Assembly: GCF_000330505.1 (NCBI RefSeq)
Contig: NW_004440269.1
Span: forward strand, 9,955-21,737
Reading direction: 5' to 3'
Source of the DNA: Entamoeba invadens IP1
Taxonomy: Eukaryota; Evosea; Mastigamoebida; Endamoebidae
Length of the DNA: 11,783 bases
Part shown: piece after piece, positions 8,389-11,783 of the stretch
Numbering within the stretch: position 1 is the stretch's first letter
How the letters are laid out: each line of letters begins with the position of its first letter
Made by a program: the position numbers and the translations under genes
Notes under the pieces: model-generated
Told to the model about the DNA's origin: nothing
The model's database searches: none
Seen by the model: the letters and a program-made list of their open reading frames with translations, nothing else

Positions 8389-8575
8389 CGAAATTTGAGG
8401 TGTTGAGCTTCTTGTTTTTTTTTAAGTTTTTTTCTCTTTTTATTTAACCATTTGGTATACTTTGAAATATCAAAAAGAAACTATAATAATCAACATTGTA
8501 TTTATTATAATAGTATTATTTATTAAACTATTTAATTTTTTTTTGAAAAAAATAATCAATAAATCTCATTTATTG

Positions 8576-9550
8576 ATGATTATTGCAGTTGGTCGTACTG
8601 TTCTCTTTTTTATACATTTGATTAACTTTGTGATTGTGACAAGCGTTTTGTTTTCGACTGATGAATTTACAAAATTCCCGTCTTGGAGTGTCGGGGTGTT
8701 TACTGTCCAGCTTTATTCTGTTGTAGAATCGTTACTTCAAATTTTCCTTTCAATAAAATTATTTAACCATTTAACAAGAAAATTGTTAACTCTTTTAACT
8801 CTGATTGGATTACTCAACGTTCCGCTCCTCGTAATTTCACTTTTCTCAATGTCTCAATTTCCGCCATTTCCCACGAATCGGCGTGTGACAATATTTTTCT
8901 TTGCAACAATGACAAATCTCATTCTTATGATCGAAGCTTCCATTTCCATTTTTTACTTTTTTTATGTAATCATCTGTTTTATCATTTTTGCGAATAAGAC
9001 GTACCGTTCTGCCCCTATAGACCTATCAGATTCTCCATTTCCATTTTCAAGTCTTCCCAAGGAAGATACAATAAACGGGGAAATATTGTTTTCTATTGCG
9101 CCAGGCTCGACAAACCATTTTAGGAGGCGTTCTGTCTTTAATGATGTTAAACAACTTAAAGATATGGGGGTCAATGAGATTGTATCTTGTTTGACAACAC
9201 GAGATTATGAGAGGCTCGGAATGAACACATATGAGGGGCTTCTCTTTGAAAACAATATCAAATTGGTCAAGTGCCCGATCGTTGACTTTTGGATTCCAGA
9301 GAGTGTTTCACTCTACGACAAAAAGGCTTTTGAAGTCTCACAAGACGTTTTGAATGGAAACAAGGTGTTGATCCATTGTAACAGCGGAAAGGGGAGGACT
9401 GGTCTTTTTGCAGGGGCTGTTTATTCCAAAATTCACCCAAACAAGTCGGGAAAGTGGTATATTAAATATATTAAAAGTCACTTAAAAGGCGCGTTTGATA
9501 CTTTACTTCAAAGACTGTACTTCAAAATGTACATTGCACACTTGAATTGA
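8576..9550 (+). CDS. Multi-pass membrane dual-specificity phosphatase
   Basis: The protein has 324 residues. Its first 140 are strongly hydrophobic, with segments at about 8-27, 38-63, 70-92 and 104-139, the last long enough for one or two passes. A short proline- and serine-rich linker (145-163) joins them to a dual-specificity phosphatase domain (about 168-322). The P-loop is HCNSGKGRTG (267-276), with catalytic Cys268 and Arg274 in the CX5R motif. Asp237 in 'PIVDFWIPE' is the likely general acid, 31 residues before the cysteine as in this family. The overall layout ('RRSVFNDVKQLKDMGVNEIV' and 'ENNIKLVKCPI') resembles the KAP/CDKN3-like group, while the lysine in the P-loop recalls PTEN. 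All catalytic residues are present. The substrate, protein or phosphoinositide, cannot be decided. The start at 8576 is the first in-frame ATG; the frame is open from 8426 but has no earlier ATG. With four passes both ends would face the cytosol. Confidence 0.87.
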   Translation: MIIAVGRTVLFFIHLINFVIVTSVLFSTDEFTKFPSWSVGVFTVQLYSVVESLLQIFLSIKLFNHLTRKLLTLLTLIGLLNVPLLVISLFSMSQFPPFPTNRRVTIFFFATMTNLILMIEASISIFYFFYVIICFIIFANKTYRSAPIDLSDSPFPFSSLPKEDTINGEILFSIAPGSTNHFRRRSVFNDVKQLKDMGVNEIVSCLTTRDYERLGMNTYEGLLFENNIKLVKCPIVDFWIPESVSLYDKKAFEVSQDVLNGNKVLIHCNSGKGRTGLFAGAVYSKIHPNKSGKWYIKYIKSHLKGAFDTLLQRLYFKMYIAHLN

Positions 9551-10053
9551 TTGATTCGAAGATTTTTTTGAGTCTTTTTTTAATAGTTATGACAACTTGA
9601 TGCTAAATATAAGATTATTTTGTGTAACAAAAGAACTATTTCTTAAACATATTTTAAATTATTTTTAATTTAATTGTTATTTAATTTTATTAAATGCACC
9701 TGTTTTGATAAAATTGTTTCTTACTTCTTTATCATTATTATTTAGTTATTTCATCTTTCTTTTTACTAGATCTAATTATCAAATAAAATAATAAATTATT
9801 AATATGAAAATAGTTCAGTGTAAATTATCATTAGTAAAAATAATATGAAAACTAAGATGAGAAGTGTCTACTCTTCCCCAAAATAACAAAAGCCTCCTCA
9901 CTTTGATTACAAAACTTCCATTTTTCAACAATAAACACAAATGTAAAACAAATTCTAAAATAACCAATAAATAAACTATAAAAAATACCATATCTTTATT
10001 TCACTTTCACCACGTCAAAGTCAGATAGTTCGTCTGGAACTCAATAACAGTTA
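9551..10053. other. Intergenic region: phosphatase 3' UTR and RhoGAP promoter
   Basis: This 503-base AT-rich spacer lies between two plus-strand genes. The first 100 bases should be the 3' UTR of the phosphatase gene; TATTT-like motifs occur near 9615. From about 9860 the sequence is less AT-rich and low in G on the plus strand (9880-9960), but contains no ORF or tRNA-like box that I can see. A GAACTCAA element sits just before the RhoGAP ATG. I see nothing else. Confidence 0.6.
10037..10044 (+). promoter_or_regulatory. Candidate GAAC-type promoter element
   Basis: GAACTCAA starts 17 bases before the ATG at 10054 and is identical to the element upstream of beta-COP. Entamoeba transcripts have very short 5' UTRs, so core elements near the ATG are expected. 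Evidence is limited to this match and its position. Confidence 0.3.
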
Positions 10054-11783
10054 ATGTCCTCACCAAAGATAGGCATGAAGCTTGTTGATGAATCCTTTCT
10101 CTTTTGGGACAAGCAATTAAAATTTGTAAAACGAATTGGCACACTATCGGAAAAGTTTTCCGAAGAGATGACTTCTCACGCCAACTTTCTTGAGGAATTT
10201 GTTGTGTCATTAAACCCAAAACCAGTTCACATTGGTTTGTTTATTATTATATTATATATTTATTATAATATTATTATAATATTATCATTATATATTATTA
10301 TTATTATTATACTATTACTTAATAGTTTGTTATTTAATTCATATGGTGACAAGAAGATATTCCATCATTCACAACAATTATTGAAGGCTTTAGATCTATT
10401 TGCGACACCTTTGTCTTTTTCCAAAAGCAGGTTCAAGACCTTTTAGTAAACCCAACAAAACTTGTCAACTCAAATCTCGAGATCTTCAAAAAAATACCAA
10501 AAGACTCGAAGAAATCTCAGATTGACGAAATGACAGCTTTTCAAAATCACAAGATTGACGAATACCTCAAAGTCCAAACGCCCCTTTTTTTCTTGGATTA
10601 TTTTACCATTTTCACGTCGTTATATCAAGTTGGATCTACTTATTTGCCCAATACATCAAAATATTCAGAGATCTATAACCGAACGGTGAAGAACAATCTG
10701 AAACAAAGTGAACAAACAACAGAGAAGAATGTGATTTATCTCCAGCCATTAGAGAACATATTGCAGAACGAGAGTCGTACAAATAGGCAGATGCCGAGAT
10801 CCATAGAAGAACTGATAAAGACGTTATATGTCCGAGGGGCATACACGAAGGGGATCTTCCGCGAGAACACTTTTGCGAACAAAGAAACCATCGATAAACT
10901 CACTTTATCGATTGGGTTTTTGGACATGACCGACCAACCCCCAGAAGTCTGCGCAGCGGTGTTAAAGAGTTACTTCCGAAGTATGCCCGACCCATTAGTT
11001 GACATTGAGACGGGTAATACTATATGTGAGACGTGGGAAGACGATAAAAAATTTGGTGTGAAAGAGAAACTCCTTGGCGCGAACGCGCTGGTCCAGTCGT
11101 TGAGTCCCGCACACTTGTCCTTGTTCAGAAATGTGATGAAACTTTGTTTTAAAATTCATATGTACAAGGACGCCAATTTGATGGACGCAAAGAATCTGTC
11201 GGTCTGCATCGCACCTTCCCTCGTCAGACTCGCGGAAGAAACGTTCGACAAGACAAAGAAACTCATTTCGTTCATCGAGTTTGTCATCACAAATTATCCA
11301 AATCTCTTCCCCGACGACGTCGATAAGGATTTGTATCGGAGAACTTTCGCACCAAATATGATGAGGCCAATGAGAGCTGCAGACACCAATGGAACCGATC
11401 AGAAAAGCTTGTTGATACAAGAAATGAAGGCTAAAAACTCAAACGACCCAACTCTGTGTTGCTTATCTCCACGTATCAAATTTGACCAAGCCGATAAGAA
11501 GGACACAATGAGCTCACTCTCTTTGGTTAGACGAAAAACTATCACGTCGAGACCCGTCAATTGCCAAGTCGATTTCAACGCGAGAAAACACTCAAACAGC
11601 ATTTCAAGTAAAACACAAAAACGAGACGATTTGGGCGAAAAGAAAAATGAAAAGGACGACAGCGGGACCGACTCCGATAATACTGTTAGTCCCATTAAAA
11701 GTCCGAGGAGGGACAAGCCGGATCACCGGAAGTCGAAATTGTCTGCTTCTGTTGTCGCTTTCACCAAGAAATTGCACAGAAAG
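10054..11783 (+). CDS. RhoGAP protein with BAR-like N-terminus, 3' partial
   Basis: A RhoGAP speeds GTP hydrolysis by Rho/Rac GTPases that control actin. Exon 1 (10054-10234) starts at an ATG preceded by an in-frame TAA (10045-10047). Exon 2, from about 10354, stays open to the window edge, so the stop lies outside; 537 residues are visible. The GAP domain spans about residues 191-380. 'TKGIFREN' carries the arginine finger (about Arg230), 'VLKSYFRSMPDPL' the conserved Lys265, and 'DAKNLSVCIAPSLVR' the conserved Asn341. This order and spacing match p50RhoGAP (Arg85, Lys122, Asn194). The first 180 residues are helical with phenylalanine-rich heptads ('FWDKQLKFVKRI', 'ICDTFVFFQKQVQDLL') and resemble a BAR or F-BAR membrane-curving domain, but this is only a pattern judgement. 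After 385 comes a basic, serine-rich, disordered tail with SP sites. No membrane segment is visible. The intron boundary is uncertain by a few codons. Confidence 0.9.
10235..10353 (+). other. Intron of the RhoGAP gene, acceptor uncertain
   Basis: The donor GTTTGT at 10235-10240 is the Entamoeba consensus, and 10241-10344 is almost pure A and T with TTATTA-like runs. The downstream RhoGAP frame has a TGA at 10347-10349, so exon 2 must begin after it. With this donor, the phase allows acceptors after AG at 10353, 10356 or 10386. All three are AAG, not the usual TAG. The TAG at 10323-10325 gives the wrong frame. The TTTAG ending at 10393 would fit only with a non-consensus GTTTAT donor at 10239. 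I choose 10353 because the added residues (DIPSFTTIIEGFR) look coding. Confidence 0.6.

Noticed and set aside
8576..9000. Voltage-sensor (S1-S4) identity for the membrane part of the phosphatase
   Set aside because: The last segment lacks the regularly spaced arginines of S4, so I describe it only as a polytopic membrane region.
9880..9960. Compositional shift (low G, many C and A) suggesting a small RNA gene
   Set aside because: No stable fold, tRNA box or ORF is visible by eye. It fits a promoter flank of the RhoGAP gene.
10995..11716. Two long minus-strand open frames (10995-11420 and 11399-11716)
   Set aside because: They are antisense to the RhoGAP domain and its tail, whose conserved catalytic residues show the plus strand is the coding one.

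Overview
The window looks like nuclear DNA of an amoebozoan of the genus Entamoeba. Intergenic stretches are very AT-rich and genes are tightly packed (71 to about 510 bases apart). One intron is short and has the typical GTTTGT donor and TAG acceptor. Coding regions are clearly richer in G+C (codons such as CTC, GAC, TCG, GCG) than the spacers. That fits the reptile parasite E. invadens or a close relative better than E. histolytica, but the species is an inference. No bacterial, viral, transposon, rRNA, tRNA or CRISPR signal was seen.

Layout, left to right. (1) 1-1623, plus strand: 3' part of a protein with tandem TLDc-like domains, its 5' end outside the window. (2) 1695-4405, minus strand: coatomer beta subunit (beta-COP), complete but broken by one frameshift near 3902-3907. 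(3) 4832-5209, minus: RPB6, the small subunit shared by RNA polymerases I, II and III. (4) 5661-6392, minus: a small soluble START-domain lipid-binding protein. (5) 6907-7689, minus: a protein with the OGFr (opioid growth factor receptor) conserved domain. (6) 7808-8388, minus: a coiled-coil protein with one 44-base intron. (7) 8576-9550, plus: a multi-pass membrane protein ending in a dual-specificity phosphatase domain. (8) 10054 to the right edge, plus: a RhoGAP protein with a helical, BAR-like N-terminal part and one intron; its 3' end lies outside the window.

Five genes in a row (beta-COP to the coiled-coil protein) share the minus strand, but this is not an operon. Each has its own AT-rich spacer, and most have a TA(A/T)TT-like polyadenylation motif just after the stop. 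Several products point to membrane work: COPI vesicle coat, START lipid transfer, membrane phosphatase and Rho regulation. Neighbouring genes in this lineage are not usually functionally linked, so I do not claim a joint pathway.

The items most worth a second look are the beta-COP frameshift, the membrane-anchored phosphatase architecture, the OGFr-domain protein in an amoeba, and the unusual intron of the RhoGAP gene.
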